Assembly: GCA_018417955.1 (NCBI GenBank)
Contig: JACTVC010000022.1
Span: 620,001 to 684,000, forward strand
Origin: Laccaria trichodermophora
Taxonomy: Eukaryota; Basidiomycota; Agaricomycetes; Agaricales; Hydnangiaceae
Direction: 5' to 3'
Length of the DNA stretch: 64,000 nt
Shown here in pieces: positions 1 through 11,128 of the stretch (position 1 is its first letter; each line of letters opens with the position of its first letter). A program made the translations under genes and the position numbers. The notes beneath the pieces are model-generated. The model saw only the letters and a program-made list of their open reading frames with translations, did no database searches and was not told the DNA's origin.

Positions 1-1060
1 GTCTTGTTCCTCCAATCTGACTATACCTGGAGGCGCAGTACCATCTGGCCCTCCCTCCCCGGTATTTCCTGCTTCAGCGATCGCTCGATCCCGAGCTTCC
101 GCTGCAGCTGCAGCCTGGGCCTTCTGGCGCTCGGCCTGAGCGCTGGCAGACAAGGTCTTCACGACGTAAACACTGGGGCTGGAGGAAGATAATACGGGAG
201 TGCTGAGTTTACCCCCCTGAGGGTATGTAGTCAGAGGCAAGTTGGTCGGCTTCAACCCCAAATTGACCATCTCCCTATTAGTCGCGTCAGCGTCACCTGC
301 TTTCCCAATTGCTTTTTGAGTCGCAGCTGGGACACCTAATGATCGGGGAGTCGTCGGATTAGCCCCAATGGCCTGTGCACCTGTTGGGGCAGCAGTGGGG
401 GTTCCAACGGGAGGTGATATGGGGGTGCTGAGTGGCCTGGGTTTAAACCCCAGAGGGTAGGATAAATATTGTTCCTGAGATTCAACGCCTTCTGCTTGTG
501 GTTGTGAGTTTAGAGCTCTCGATCGGGAGTTAGGGGGGGCAGGGCGACGCCTTGGGAGTGCAAATGGGTCTTGTTCCTCCAATCTGACTATACCTGGAGG
601 CGCAGTACCATCTGGCCCTCCCTCCCCGGTATTTCCTGCTTCAGCGATCGCTCGATCCCGAGATTCCGCTGCAGCTGCAGCCTGGGCCTTCTGGCGCTCG
701 ACCTGAGCACTGGCAGACAAGGTCTTCACGACGCGAACACTGGGGCTGGAGGAAGATAATACGGGGGTGCTGAGTTTACGCCTTGGAGGGTATGCAGTCA
801 GAGGCTTGGTCGGCTTCCCCAGATCGACCATCTCCCTATTAGCCGTGTCAGCATCACCCGCTTCCCCACTTGCTTTCCCGGTCACAGCTGGGACACCCAA
901 TGATCGGGTCGTCGGATTAGCCCCAGTGGCCTGCGCACCTGTTGGGGCAGCAATGGGGGTTCCAATGGGAGGTGATATGGGGGCGCTGGGTAGCCCGGGT
1001 TTAAACCCCAGAGGGTAGGGTAAATCTCGTCTCTGAGATTCAGCGCCGCGGCATTCAGTT
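1..1060. repeat. 567-bp tandem duplication inside the partial gene
   Basis: Bases 1-about 495 recur at 568-1060 with an offset of 567 bp (189 codons). Substitutions are scattered, and small indels are in multiples of three within the minus-strand frame. The period and the codon-sized indels show that the duplication is being kept as coding sequence. Confidence 0.85.
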
Positions 1061-1154
1061 GGTGGTCGTGAACCTATGTTATCTTCCTGAAATTCAAATC
1101 TGATTAATCTGTGGCTTACTTACCTGATGACTCGAAATTGTTATTTGTAGGCAT
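1..1154 (-). CDS. Repeat-containing hypothetical protein, 5' part (runs off the left edge)
   Basis: I do not recognise this gene. The model is exon 1 at 1154-1124 (MPTNNNFESS, ending in phase 1), a 50-nt intron at 1123-1074 (GTAAGT...ATAG), then exon 2 at 1073-1, open to the window edge. That gives 368 codons in frame. The body is Pro/Ala/Thr rich and consists of a 189-codon unit present nearly twice. Each unit has a proline-rich stretch and an Ala/Gln/Arg segment (KAQAAAAAE...RDRAIAEAG) that could be helical. No membrane segment or catalytic motif is visible. Exon 1, the donor site and about 280 bp upstream are shared with the gene at 4152-5550, although the bodies are unrelated. The unbroken frame across both units argues for a real gene. 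Function is unknown. Confidence 0.6.
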
Positions 1155-1437
1155 CGACTTGGAATTTGAAGAGTGACCTGGACATGTACTGGGAGAGTGA
1201 AGGGAATAGGCGCCAATAAGAAGCCTTGTGACTTAAACGATGCAGCTTGGTGCCAATTACTTGCACGTATATCTGGCGTCTATATGAGAGTGACGTAATG
1301 TTAAGATAAGACCCTGGCAAAGCAAAGACATTGCCCTCATCGCTGTCGGTGTGCGGTATAAGAGAAACCCCATGAAAATTAGTAGTGCTTGCAAAGTGCG
1401 AATTGGAGTGCGGTCCGCCGGACCGTCGGAGATTCAA
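1124..1437 (-). repeat. Dispersed repeat copy 1: shared promoter plus first exon
   Basis: This segment matches 5517-5795 in the same orientation. The match covers the 10-12 codon first exon, its GTAAGTAAGCCAC donor region and upstream DNA. A short piece at its distal end (the GAATTGGAGT...CCGTCGGAGATT words near 1398-1432) also recurs at 45281-45320. Confidence 0.75.
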
Positions 1438-1465
1438 ACGCGGTACACAGTTGACTAGCTTCGAC

Positions 1466-2160
1466 GTTACAGCGACGTCCTATAAAGCCATGTCGTACAT
1501 TCATTGCCCACCTGCTACCACATGAGATCCAGCGACGGACCCTCTTTTTCAGGCCGTGACTTCATTCGGCCCCCCTTCCCTTGAGCCTACAGCAAACTTG
1601 GGCATTCTTGGCTCAAAGTCCAACAAGCGATGCGGATTTTACTGATTTCCTGTTGGATTTCCACCCGAGACGACAAAGATATCACCTTCCTCTGTGCGTA
1701 CATGTAGTCCCTCATTTGCAGTAAGTTCCTTTCCCTTTCTTCAACGTTCTTCTTGCTCACTTTTTTCGCCTTGGAAGAGCTCGTCATCAGCTTTGTCATC
1801 GTCGTTTATCGCATCACCTGGTTTTACACTAGATCCACGTCTGTATAAATTTGGGACTTCACAATTTTTACTTTCATCCCAGCCCTCGTCCACATTCCAA
1901 ATGGTGGACCCGGCATCGCTCTGGAATAGCAGAGGAAACTCCCTCGATCGACCAATTTACACTAGCCAACAAGTTGGAGATATGCTGGATGCTGTCAGTA
2001 GTTGTCTGATTGGCACAATCGTGAGTCCCATTCCCATCCCTTACTGCAAGAGACAAGGTCAACTTTGGGCCGCGCCCTTTTCCTTTCTCCAGGACTCTGT
2101 GATGAGGATGTACCCACATCCGGACAGCGGCCTCAACATGTCCAATATACTCCCCGCCGC
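1466..2160 (+). pseudogene. Truncated copy of the C2H2 zinc-finger gene at 46276-47461
   Basis: This plus-strand segment aligns with exons 3-5 of the zinc-finger gene, including both intron positions (GTAAGTTCC near 1720 and GTGAGTCCC near 2021). Both zinc-finger exons are missing. There is an in-frame TAA near the start (GTC CTA TAA), the internal ATG has become GTG, and one extra base near 1617 shifts the frame before the first intron. The match stops at about 2150, where the sequence passes into a different gene family. It is a non-functional duplicate; the intact copy lies on the opposite strand. Confidence 0.7.
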
Positions 2161-3678
2161 AGTGCAGTGTTGACCACTGACAAAGTCGAAGAAGTGGAGG
2201 AGGAACATCCCAAAAGATCTACCGTTACTGCCGAAATCCCACCATCCTACTCGCTCTGCGAACAAGCCTACGTTGCACATCAGTGGCAAATGCGTGTAGT
2301 GCTGCTTCCAGTGCTCAAAAACGTCGTCCGTCGATTAGTCATGGAATGCGCTGCTTTAGAAGGGCGGCGAGAAGACCCTGCTGTAAGAGCTGCACAGATG
2401 AACATGGAGGAGGTCCTTCGGATCGTCAGGGAGGAAGAAGGAGTATGGTTTGACGGCGTTGATTGGGCTAAGCGCCGGCGAAGTGATGATGCTGTGAAAC
2501 GACGCAAACGGGTACAACGCGCAAGGGAGGATGCACTCCTCAAACGCAGGAGGGAAGACGACTCGGCGAGTAGTAATGGAAGCAGCAGCATCAACTCTGC
2601 GTCTGATAGTTCGTCGAGTGCGACGAGCCCTGTGTTATCGGCTACGACGCTCCAGATGACCCCGTCGCCTCCTCCGCTTAGCGATGAGGGGTTGATGTGG
2701 ATAAGAAGGAGGATTATTTGCGCCCGATGACTATACTCGTGTCTCCTGTTCTTGATCCTCCACGGTTGTTAAGGCCGATACCGTATGTGCCCGTGACGAC
2801 TGCGAATATGCCACATTATAGTTTGGAAGCGTTCAGGGCTGTGAGTTTCTGCTTTTTGTGGTTATTTTTCGATTTTATTGACAAGGACTTTCTATTAGGT
2901 CTGGAGAGAAGCCTGTGCTCCATTGTATCACTGCAGATGCAGGATCTGCGAACGAGCAGCTCTATTGGCCAATGCTCAGGCAGCTGGGAATAGCAACGTC
3001 TCTCCTACAGTTGTTCCATCCAAGCAAGTTGTCGAATCAAAGACGTGTGCGGTTGTGGATTCTGCGTTACTCCCAGGCGGGGATCGAGGGCACCTGTTGG
3101 AGATCTTGCTTGATGTGGGTGGGGAGGGTGAGGAGGGGGTTGTGTATGAGCGGAGGGAGGAGGAGGAGGAGGAGGAGGAGGAAGAAGAAGAAGAAGAGGA
3201 GTATGAAGAAGACTATTCGGACGAATTGGAAAGGTGTAGTTATACGCCGCCTTCTGACGTTGACGTGCGGCCTCGCGCAAACGGTCTTCTGATGAGCTAG
3301 AGGACGCGGAGGTGGACCATCGGCTTAGGGGAGGGACGCTCCCGAAGAGGGCTAGGAAGGGGGAGAGGCATGCTCAGGGCGAGGATTCAGTGAAATTGAA
3401 GTTGAGGAAGAGGAGTAGTGGAGTTGGATGATGCTGATGAGGATGCTGGTCGGGGTGGGTGTGGGAATAATAACAAGAGGGTGAGGGTGGGTGATTCGTC
3501 TCCTGCTGAGAGTCCGCGGACGACGAGTGATGCTAGCTCGTTGGCGGATGAGGAATATCGGGATAGGCAGGAGTTTCGGGATCGGCGTAGGGCTAGGGAT
3601 GAGCGGGGGAAGAGGGTGTCTGTGAGCGAGGTTGATTTGGATCGGTTGTATGTGTTGGCGGATGAGGAGGATGCCTAG
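2150..3678 (+). pseudogene. Frameshifted gene for a basic/acidic, probably nuclear protein
   Basis: A coding-like frame runs from about 2150 (VEEVEEEHPK) through a Trp-containing helical segment (VLKNVVRRLVMECAA, then MEEVLRIVREEEGVWFDGVDW), a KRRR-rich nuclear-localisation-like stretch and Ser/Pro-rich sequence. A 58-nt intron at 2841-2898 joins LEAFRA to VWREACAPLYHCRCRICERA, a Cys cluster (CxCxxC) that may bind metal. A long Glu tract follows (3159-3211). The frame breaks three times by single bases: at about 2685-2691 (a G-run), 3283-3290 and 3410-3418. It then resumes to the TAG ending at 3678. The indels could be real decay or sequencing error in homopolymers. A shorter degenerate copy lies at 42390-42690. 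I cannot name the family. Confidence 0.55.
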
Positions 3679-4151
3679 TGCTTGATGGGGCTTGTCCCGT
3701 CCTCATTTTTTTTTGTCTTTTTCGATTATCCTGATTATAGCCCAAGCTCAAGTTCATGTACTACTATCCCTTCTCCATTTCAATTCTCGTTGTTTATAGA
3801 GTAGATATCAACCAGTGAACATCGGACCAACTCGCAGAATGTCAATTTGCTTTTTCAGTTCCAGTGCTGTTGACATTTAATTATCCCTGGCCACGCTTTC
3901 GCGATCATTACGACCTGCCACCTTTTCTTTTCTTTCCTTCGTACCCCTTTAAATTCTTATTCCAAGTTGGTGGGGCTACCTTGCTGCATACCACACCCTT
4001 TGGTTGGATGGGCGGAGAATAACAGCCTTAATTGGATCGGGGGAGAGTTTCCATTTTTTATCTTTTCAGTCTCTCGTGTTTCTACTAGCTGGTAACAACT
4101 GAAACAAATTGCGCCATACCAACTCAGCTATGACTCTTTAATGTTTAACGT
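3679..4151. other. Intergenic, convergent 3' flanks
   Basis: No ORF of note. It contains a T-run at about 3707-3716 just downstream of the plus-strand gene, and T-rich sequence. It separates the 3' ends of two convergent genes, so terminators or poly(A) signals are expected, but none stands out. Confidence 0.5.
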
Positions 4152-5550
4152 TTAACCTCGACCATCTCCTAAAGCCGCTCCTCTTTTCGGCAGTCCCTTT
4201 TCCTGTGCCCTCGACGAGGGTGGCACCAGGGCTTCTTGCACAGTGCGCTCGAGAATAACCTTTGGCCGGTAAATAACATCGGCATTGGGAGCGAGGCTGG
4301 CACCTTCTGTGGATGGCTTCATAATGACTTTCTTCAGCCCCATGCCAGTGGTTCCACTAACGATCTCTAACGTGTTCTCTTTTGTCACAGCCGGCCAGCC
4401 ATTATCCATGAATGCGGAGTCGAAGGTCGTCCCTGGGTCAATAGTAGCGACCTCGATATCAATGGACGTGATGTCCTCCCCAAGCGCCTTCCGCAGGTCG
4501 CGAACGGCGTTGAAAATTGGCGGAAACTGTTCCTCAAACAAGGTTTTCTGGTTTGCGTTTGGAGTTGGCCATCTAGCGAAGGCGAAAATATCTAGCAATC
4601 CGTCCAGAAGATCTTGGGACCAGTCACTGGATGAAAATTCTATTTGTGCCCAAGTTACTGATCGCCAACGATGATAGAACGTTGGATCCTCTGGAAAGAA
4701 AGATATATCTGTCGTAAGGGTGGGTTGTTCCTAAACGTTGATGCGGACTTACCAACTTGCCGAATTTTAGAGTAAAGTTCAGACAACAAGTTGGAAGCAT
4801 CACTATTTCCTGGTTTCCATAAGGAAATGGTGGTTTTGCACCAATTTGTGATTGCGACCTGCAGCACAACTTGCACGAAAAGGGGATCGACCCTTGGCCT
4901 TTCTGGTAGCCCTGCTGAAAGAAGAGCCACCATGTTCTCCCCAAGCATCAATCTAGCTTTCTCAGTGATCTGCATGCTCTGGCGGTGCCCCTCCTCGAAC
5001 TTTGTCTTTTGCAATACCTTGCCCAGCACAGAAGCCACTCGACGTACCTCCACGTTCAGAACATCTACCATTTGAATGGCAGCAGCGGTCAAGAGAACAG
5101 TGTCAGATCCTCCCCGCATATCCCAGGTCTCCTCATTAGCGTTCTTGTCCACATCTGTGGTGTCAACAAACTCCTTTCCTCCGACTTTCTGAAGAGTCTT
5201 CGCATCCGCAAGCTGTGCTTTAACAGCCTCGAGCTCTTTCTGAGATCTCTGCAGCTCCTGCGACTGTGCGTCCAAGCGATTCCATAATTTCCTGTAATGA
5301 TGATCCAAGTTGGCGTTAGAGGTCTTCTCCTCACGCCATGCGTATTCCAGTTCTTCGATTCTTCTGCGTAGTGCCTTCTCTTTCGATGACTGGGGTTTGT
5401 CGCTGCTCCCTCCCACACCAATTCCCAACATGTCAGTTGTAGAGCGGCTGCCAGGCTTTGGCGCTATTGCCTGAGTCACTTCGAGTAGCTGCTGTTGTTG
5501 CATGTGGCTTACTTACCTGATGACTTAGAATCGTTACTATCTGTGGGCAT
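4152..5550 (-). CDS. Hypothetical coiled-coil protein, 427 aa
   Basis: The three-exon model is fully phased: 5550-5517 (MPTDSNDSKSS), intron 5516-5464 (53 nt), 5463-4753, intron 4752-4691 (62 nt, GTAAGT...TTTCCAG), 4690-4152, with a TAA stop. Residues about 35-110 form a coiled coil (KALRRRIEELEYAWREE and a following Gln/Glu/Leu heptad region). The middle is helical. The C-terminal part contains a WRSVTWAQI segment and acidic/hydrophobic strands. There is no signal peptide or membrane segment. From memory this resembles an expanded Agaricomycete-only family of unknown function; I cannot confirm that. An ATG at 5503 lies inside the first intron and is the wrong start, because the exon 1/intron pattern is duplicated at 1154-1074. 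Confidence 0.75.
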
Positions 5551-5795
5551 CGAATGCGAAGAGCGACCTGGACACGTAACTGGAAGAATGAGGGGAATAG
5601 GCGCCAATAAGAAGCCTTGTGACTTACACGATGCAGCTTCGTGCTAAATACTTGTGCGTCCATCTGCCGTCTATAATGCCGGCTATATGGCTTGGAGAGT
5701 CGTGTTAGGCTCAGCTGGCGCTAAGTGGCATGATGTTAAGATAAAACCCTTGCAAAGCACTGACATTGCCCTCATCATTGTCGGTGAACACTAAA
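5517..5795 (-). repeat. Dispersed repeat copy 2: shared promoter plus first exon
   Basis: This is the counterpart of 1124-1437. The conserved words include the GTGGCTTACTTACCTGATGA block, AATAGGCGCCAATAAGAAGC and GACATTGCCCTCATC. Copy 2 has an extra stretch of about 40 bp near 5680-5720. The repeat ends close to 5795. Confidence 0.75.
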
Positions 5796-5868
5796 CAGGA
5801 GGATACCACTCCCCGAAAGGAGAAGAGGAAGATCTACGATCTACGACGGTCGTAGGCTCAGCTATGTA

Positions 5869-6134
5869 TACTGTAGTATTTCATTCAATTCGGCAGGGCC
5901 CGTGACGCGTTACCGCCCAGCCGAAATTTTAATTTCGGCACTTGTAGAATTTGGCCGTGACAAGGCGAAAAATTTGGCAGTACAGCGCCGCAGGCCGCGA
6001 AATTTTGCTATGTTGAGATGTTACCACGAAACGGTTTCGGCACGGGAAGAAATGACCCGTTACAAGTGTTACATTTCGGCGATTTTGAAGGCCGCGTGAC
6101 GCGTTACTGCCGAATTGAACGAAATACTACAGTA
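5869..6134. mobile_element. 266-bp MITE-like element
   Basis: Terminal inverted repeats start TACTGTAGTATTTC at 5869 and end with the complement at 6134. Similarity extends inward through AATTCGGCAG and a GTGACGCGTTAC motif. A candidate 3-bp duplication, GTA, flanks it (5866-5868 and 6135-6137). The interior contains further self-complementary CCGAAATT words and no coding potential. The superfamily is unassigned. Confidence 0.6.
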
Positions 6135-6137
6135 GTA

Positions 6138-6840
6138 TCCGTGTCACCCATCACATGTACTACATGCATCACAATGACAGTGGCAAGCGCCTGGAGGCCA
6201 AAAGACCACCGTTATGTGTATGCATGTTCGTCCATTCTTATTTACCTCCCCAGTACTGCCTCATCCTCTCTAGTCTCTCCTAGACAGACTTCGATATATG
6301 TGTAGTCGTACCTTGGTTCACAATATGTGAAGTCTGTTGTTTGTCGTGCCCCAAAAACTGCGTCAGGAAATGTTTATATAATCTTCGGACTCTGAAATCG
6401 CGGTCCGACCTCCTCGCGTCGATTACGAGTCCGAGGAACGAGGAATCGTACTTTGTATTGCACCAATTTTCGTCCCGTTTGAAGAGGTATCAATCGTTTA
6501 GCGGCGCAAGCGCCAGTCCCCGACTCTGTTTGAAATAATGTGATTTATACATCCCACTTGAATAATGTTCTATATTACTATTAGTGGCCTGCTCGTCGCC
6601 GAACCGCTAGCGCGGTTCGCTCCTCGCAGGCCAGCCGAGGCTTTAGGGACCCTTACCAAAAGGTTGTAACAATTTTAACTTAAATTAACAAAGAACGGAA
6701 CAAGCCGAAATTCGTGGGAAGCCATCACACGACAGTTGGCTGGAGTCGAGCATTCTCGTTCTGACAGAACCCTCTCTGTTCCAGAGTCGGGGATCAATTG
6801 ATGCCGCATCAATCGGTCCGTGATCCAACCATGATCTGTT
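6138..6840. other. Gene-free stretch with small inverted repeats
   Basis: No supportable gene. It holds a GC-rich imperfect hairpin near 6582-6634 (CCTGCTCGTCGCCGAACCGC paired with GCGGTTCGCTCCTCGCAGG) and a CCCCGACTCTG motif at about 6516 whose complement CAGAGTCGGGG lies at about 6782. These may be ends of a degraded DNA transposon of roughly 280 bp. Confidence 0.35.
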
Positions 6841-7105
6841 TAGTGCTGCTTTTTGTCCCTCTTGAGATGTGCTTGGCTTTGTTTGCTTGGTCCCTGATTT
6901 TTGTTGGTGCTGCTTTTCGTCCCTCTTGAGGTGTGCTTGGCTTTGTTTTGGACAAAAGAAGATCTGTCAACAATTCCTTCCATGGCTGCAGCTGGTTTTC
7001 GGCCCTCTTGAGGTGTGCTTGGCTGTGTTTTCAACAAAAGAAGATCTGTCAACAATTTCTCCCATGCTTCAGCTATTTTTCCATCCTATTGAGGTGCGGT
7101 TAGTT
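6840..7105. repeat. Imperfect minisatellite, about four units
   Basis: The motif CCCTCTTGAGGTGTGCTTGG followed by CTTTGTTTT and, in later copies, ACAAAAGAAGATCTGTCAAC recurs near 6856, 6921, 6992 and, degraded, 7083. Unit length is about 65-90 bp. It marks the start of the AT-rich block. Confidence 0.65.
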
Positions 7106-9905
7106 CAATTTATCCATCCTTGACTGTAGAACAGAGGAGGGTTAACTGTGAAGGCAGCTTTGATTGTTATTCAACAAATATTAGGTTAAATTTTACCTTT
7201 CAACCAGATCAGTTGAAATTTAGGTTGAAAAAAATCGACCTGTTTTTCTGGTTGATCAGCAACCTAAGCATTCAACTAAAAACTGGTTGATAATCAATGT
7301 CACAAAACAGTAGCCAACTTGGCATGAATTTCAATCTAAGATCAAGGGGGTGGCAGGATGTGGATCCCACACCAAGGGTAGGAGGGGAGGGTGTTGGGCC
7401 AAAGGCCAAAAAAAAACAAGTGACACCCCATCTGAGATTTTGAAGGTCAGCGACATTCCATATAGCTGAAGCTGACATGGACAGTCCAAACCAAGAGACT
7501 AGAGTACATAATATCATCTACATCGACACACCCTACACTCCCACACCACCCCAGACCAAGTGCCTCTTGCTGTTACACCACTCGGATGCTTCAGATTCTT
7601 TCTCAGCCTGCATATTAAAGAGTCACTTTTGAAGATTTATCACACTCAGAATTCTGTACAGTGTAGAGGATGGTCCACCTTTAAACAAGTTTTTTCAATA
7701 TCATGCTAGCACAGGCCTGTTATATGCATCTTCAGCAGACTCGACTTCACTCAAACTTAGTCTACAGCCAACCACCTGTATGTACTATGTAGTTGACTTG
7801 TTACATGGAAATATTTTGAATTCAAAAAAAGAAAAAGACATGAGTATGGGAAAAACATACTTTATTAGGAAGGTAATGTGTGTGGGGGGGTGTCAGGCAG
7901 AACCCTGAAAAAAAAAAATGAGTGTTGGTCTCTTTTCCACATTTTGCCACCCCCTTGCCTAAGATAGGTTGACTTCATCCTCCCCTAAAAAAACTCAGCA
8001 GCATGTACCTACAATACTACACTTTTCAATAAAATATTTTTGTAATCTAATTATACTCCCACAACATAGCTGGGCACATGATGAGGATGTGTTTTCAAAG
8101 GTTTTCAACTGAAGTTGCCATTGACAGTTGACTCAATAAATCACATTCCCTGCCAATGGTCATGTGACAGCATTTCTGACTTGTACCCAGGACTTACATC
8201 GACTGTGAGGAGCAAACTGTGCAAGCAGTTCAGTGACAAGCAGGTGACTAATATACAAACAGAGACTTGAGTTTTTACAGTCTTAAATTTTGTATGGAGG
8301 AGGGCCAGGTATATTGAATTGGAATTCATGGTTGTCTGCCTCCAGAAGAAGGAAAGAAATAAAGATAAACAAAGGTTAGGACTGACTCAGCATAGACAGC
8401 ATGCAAGTACATTCTGAATGCTATTTGAGGTATGCATAATGAGAGTTTGCATTGAATCCACTGCCATGACCACATGGGGAGTTGTCAGAAGTAAATATTC
8501 ATGGAAGTAATAAGATGATGAAAGAAAAGTCCAATACAGAAAATTGAAAACTTTGAGATAACCAGAAGTGTTGATGACATCATTCCTTCACCAGGGGTAG
8601 CCGGAATGCAACCCAATGATGTCATTCTTCCCAAACATGCATATTTGGATGTATTTGCATAGCCGGAAGTGGCACATGATCATCAACTTTAACTATTTAT
8701 TTCGGACTTGTACCCTTGCCATGCATAGCAGTGGCCCACACTTCAAGTATTGGTCTGCTCCCTTCATGCCCTGACGCGATTTTGAATACAATCTTCCCTT
8801 TACGCACCCTGAACACTGACTTTTTGGCTTTTTGAACTACTTTGAACGTGTTATGAACACAAAAGAATGGCCAACCCCCACTGGCAGGACCAGGCTCTAG
8901 GGCTATAACACCATTGGCAAAAAGATTATACCACTGTGGATGAGCGGGCTGCATATGGTTCAGCTCAAATTTGTTTCAGCTATCCTTGATGGACAAGTTA
9001 TTCTCTGCAGACTGCTGCACTACAACTGGAGATGGGAAATCGGTAGCCTTTTCTATTCCCTCCAACACCACAAGTCATATCCTGCTAATCTGCCCACCTG
9101 TTCAAGGCCAATTGGCATTGTGGTCACACCGATGAAGGGATTAGCCAGCAATATTGTATGATTACCTTCTTTGTGTGTGTTCTGTCACTAACAATGTTCT
9201 AGGTGAACGAACTTTTGTTGTTCGAAACTCAATGTATCTACTCTCTCTTATTGCCACGAAACCCTCAGCAAGGCACAAAAGGTTGGAATTCATTTGGCAT
9301 GAGAGATCATGGAATGTGTTAGGTGGCAGGTCATAAGTGTGGATGCAGAGCATCTGCATGACAAGGAACAGAGAGAGATTACCAAGAGCCTGACTTTTCA
9401 ATCCAATGTTGTGTTCGCATGCAGTCCACCTGATCATTGAATGGGGCCTTTCATTCCGTCCAGCATTTGAAGCTATCAGAACCTTCTTCCATGGACGCTT
9501 TCCATTATTGATATTTGTTGTTGGACTCAGTGCGACATTGGAACCTGGGGCCCCAACATCTTTTTGCAAAAGTGTGGTTTTTTTTTAAGGCAACTTCCTC
9601 CTCATCCAGAAATCCAACAAGTGCCCAAAATTTGAGGCAGAGGGCAGAAAATGTGTGATATAATGTGGGGCTTCCAGCACCTCAACCACAGGTGTTTTCT
9701 TATAGATTCAGACAGTTCTAACATAGTAATTGAAGTTTGAATATAATATATTATAATTGTGATAGGAAAGGAGGATAGTAGGGCTGTAAACACATAGAAA
9801 GCCAAGAGGGAGCATGCAGTTGTTCAAGATGCATTGTTGACGTGCCAGAGTTTCAAAGTCCGCAGATTACATAAACATTTCCTGACATGGTTTTTGGGGT
9901 GTGAA
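7106..9905. other. AT-rich, mostly gene-free block with relic reading frames
   Basis: Base composition becomes clearly AT-rich. The most protein-like relic is on the minus strand at 8954-8697 (85 codons: it starts MQPAHPQWYNLF and contains GGWPFFCVHNTFK), with poorer minus-strand frames at 9569-9162. Stops interrupt any attempt to join them. I found no recognised domain. This may be a decayed gene or transposon ORF. Confidence 0.4.
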
Positions 9906-10760
9906 CAGGCTCCTAGAAGCATCGCTCTTGGCTTCACTCGCTGAATACTAGTGGTAGCACAGCTGGGGAAAAATCCATGGTGGGATCAGGTACAAACAAA
10001 TAGGTATAAGGTTGTGAGCGAAGCGAGAGAGCGGCTGCCACATTTTGGCATGGACTTCTCGGCCATGTTATTTATAGTCATCATTTTCATTTTATACCTA
10101 TGTAAATCTTCATAGAGTGATCAATCGATAGCAACTCATTCATGGACCGTGCCTTCTCATGAAAAGCGGTGAACCGACAAAAAGAATCTCAATTAGGCCC
10201 AAAGAGAAAAAGGTCGACTAATGATGGGGATGGTGGTGAGTGGTGAGGGAGAAGTAGAATTTGGTGGAGTTGATATTCGAGACAGTTTGGAGGATCTTGT
10301 GGAAGTGGACAAGGAAGCCAACAATGTTCAGCCACTTGATGAGGGGGATGATGAACCAGAAGACTTACAAGATCAAAAGCTCAAGCAACAACAGGCTTTA
10401 ATAACAATTATCAGTGGAAAAAATTGATATCAACTTGGCCTTAACACACATAGATTTATAGAAGCAGGTTTTTGCACCAGCGTCATGATGCACAGCTCGA
10501 ATTCATGAGCAAATGCATTCCAAACACTTGTGTATTGATCACCTGATTGGACAGCATAGATTGGCAGGTATAAAATGAAAATGATGACTATAAATAACAT
10601 GGCTGAGAAGTCCATGCCAAAATGTGGCAGCCGCTCTCTCGCTTTGCTTGCGACCTTATACCTATTTGTTTGTACCTGATCCCATCACAGATTTTTCCCA
10701 AGCTGTGCTACCACTAGTATTCAGCGAGCGAAGCTGAGAGTGATGCTTCTAGGAGCCTGG
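9906..10760. mobile_element. Element with 195-bp terminal inverted repeats
   Basis: Bases 9906-10100 are the near-exact inverse of 10566-10760. Landmarks are CAGGCTCCTAGAAGCATC, GATCAGGTACAAACAAATAGG, GAGAGAGCGGCTGCCACATT and TAGTCATCATTTTCATTTTA. The 465-bp centre holds only a short acidic plus-strand ORF (10221-10427) without a recognisable domain. Long arms around a short unique core fit a foldback-type non-autonomous element. No clear target duplication could be assigned. Confidence 0.7.
10221..10427 (+). CDS. Short acidic ORF inside the inverted-repeat element (doubtful)
   Basis: 68 codons, starting MMGMVVSGEGEVEF and rich in Asp/Glu with a Gln stretch near the end. It is the only frame in the element's core. 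There is no homology I can name, and it may be chance. Confidence 0.15.
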   Translation: MMGMVVSGEGEVEFGGVDIRDSLEDLVEVDKEANNVQPLDEGDDEPEDLQDQKLKQQQALITIISGKN

Positions 10761-10835
10761 GGCACAAAGAAAACAGGACTACATCCTCTGTTTTTTGACC
10801 ATTTTTGGTTTGCATGGACCCTGACATGTGGGATA

Positions 10836-11128
10836 CATCTGAAAAATCCCAATGAAAATATTAGGGGTAAATATGAAAAGTCACAATGAAAACAGGGGAT
10901 AAATATGAAATTCAGAATGAAATACTGAGAGCTGAATAATGAAAAGTTGCAATGAAAGAAGTGGGGGTAAATATGAAATTCAGAATGAAATACTGAGAGC
11001 TGAACAATGAAAAGTCACAATGAAAGCAGTGGGAACAAATATGAAGTTCAGAATGAAATACTCAGAGCTGAATAATGAAAAGTTGCAATGAAAGCTGTGG
11101 GAATAAATATGAAGTTCAGAATGAAATA
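10836..11128. repeat. 68-bp satellite array, left part
   Basis: Units of about 68 bp contain AATGAAAAGT, CAATGAAAGCAGTGGG, ATAAATATGAAATTCAGAAT and GAGAGCTGAAT. About four degenerate copies are visible. The array continues at 11944 after the inserted foldback element. Confidence 0.75.

Noticed and set aside
5501..5503. Start codon of the coiled-coil gene at the first ATG of the long exon
   Set aside because: The ATG lies inside a 53-nt intron. The duplicated exon 1 at 5550 and at 1154 gives a phased join and a conserved start.
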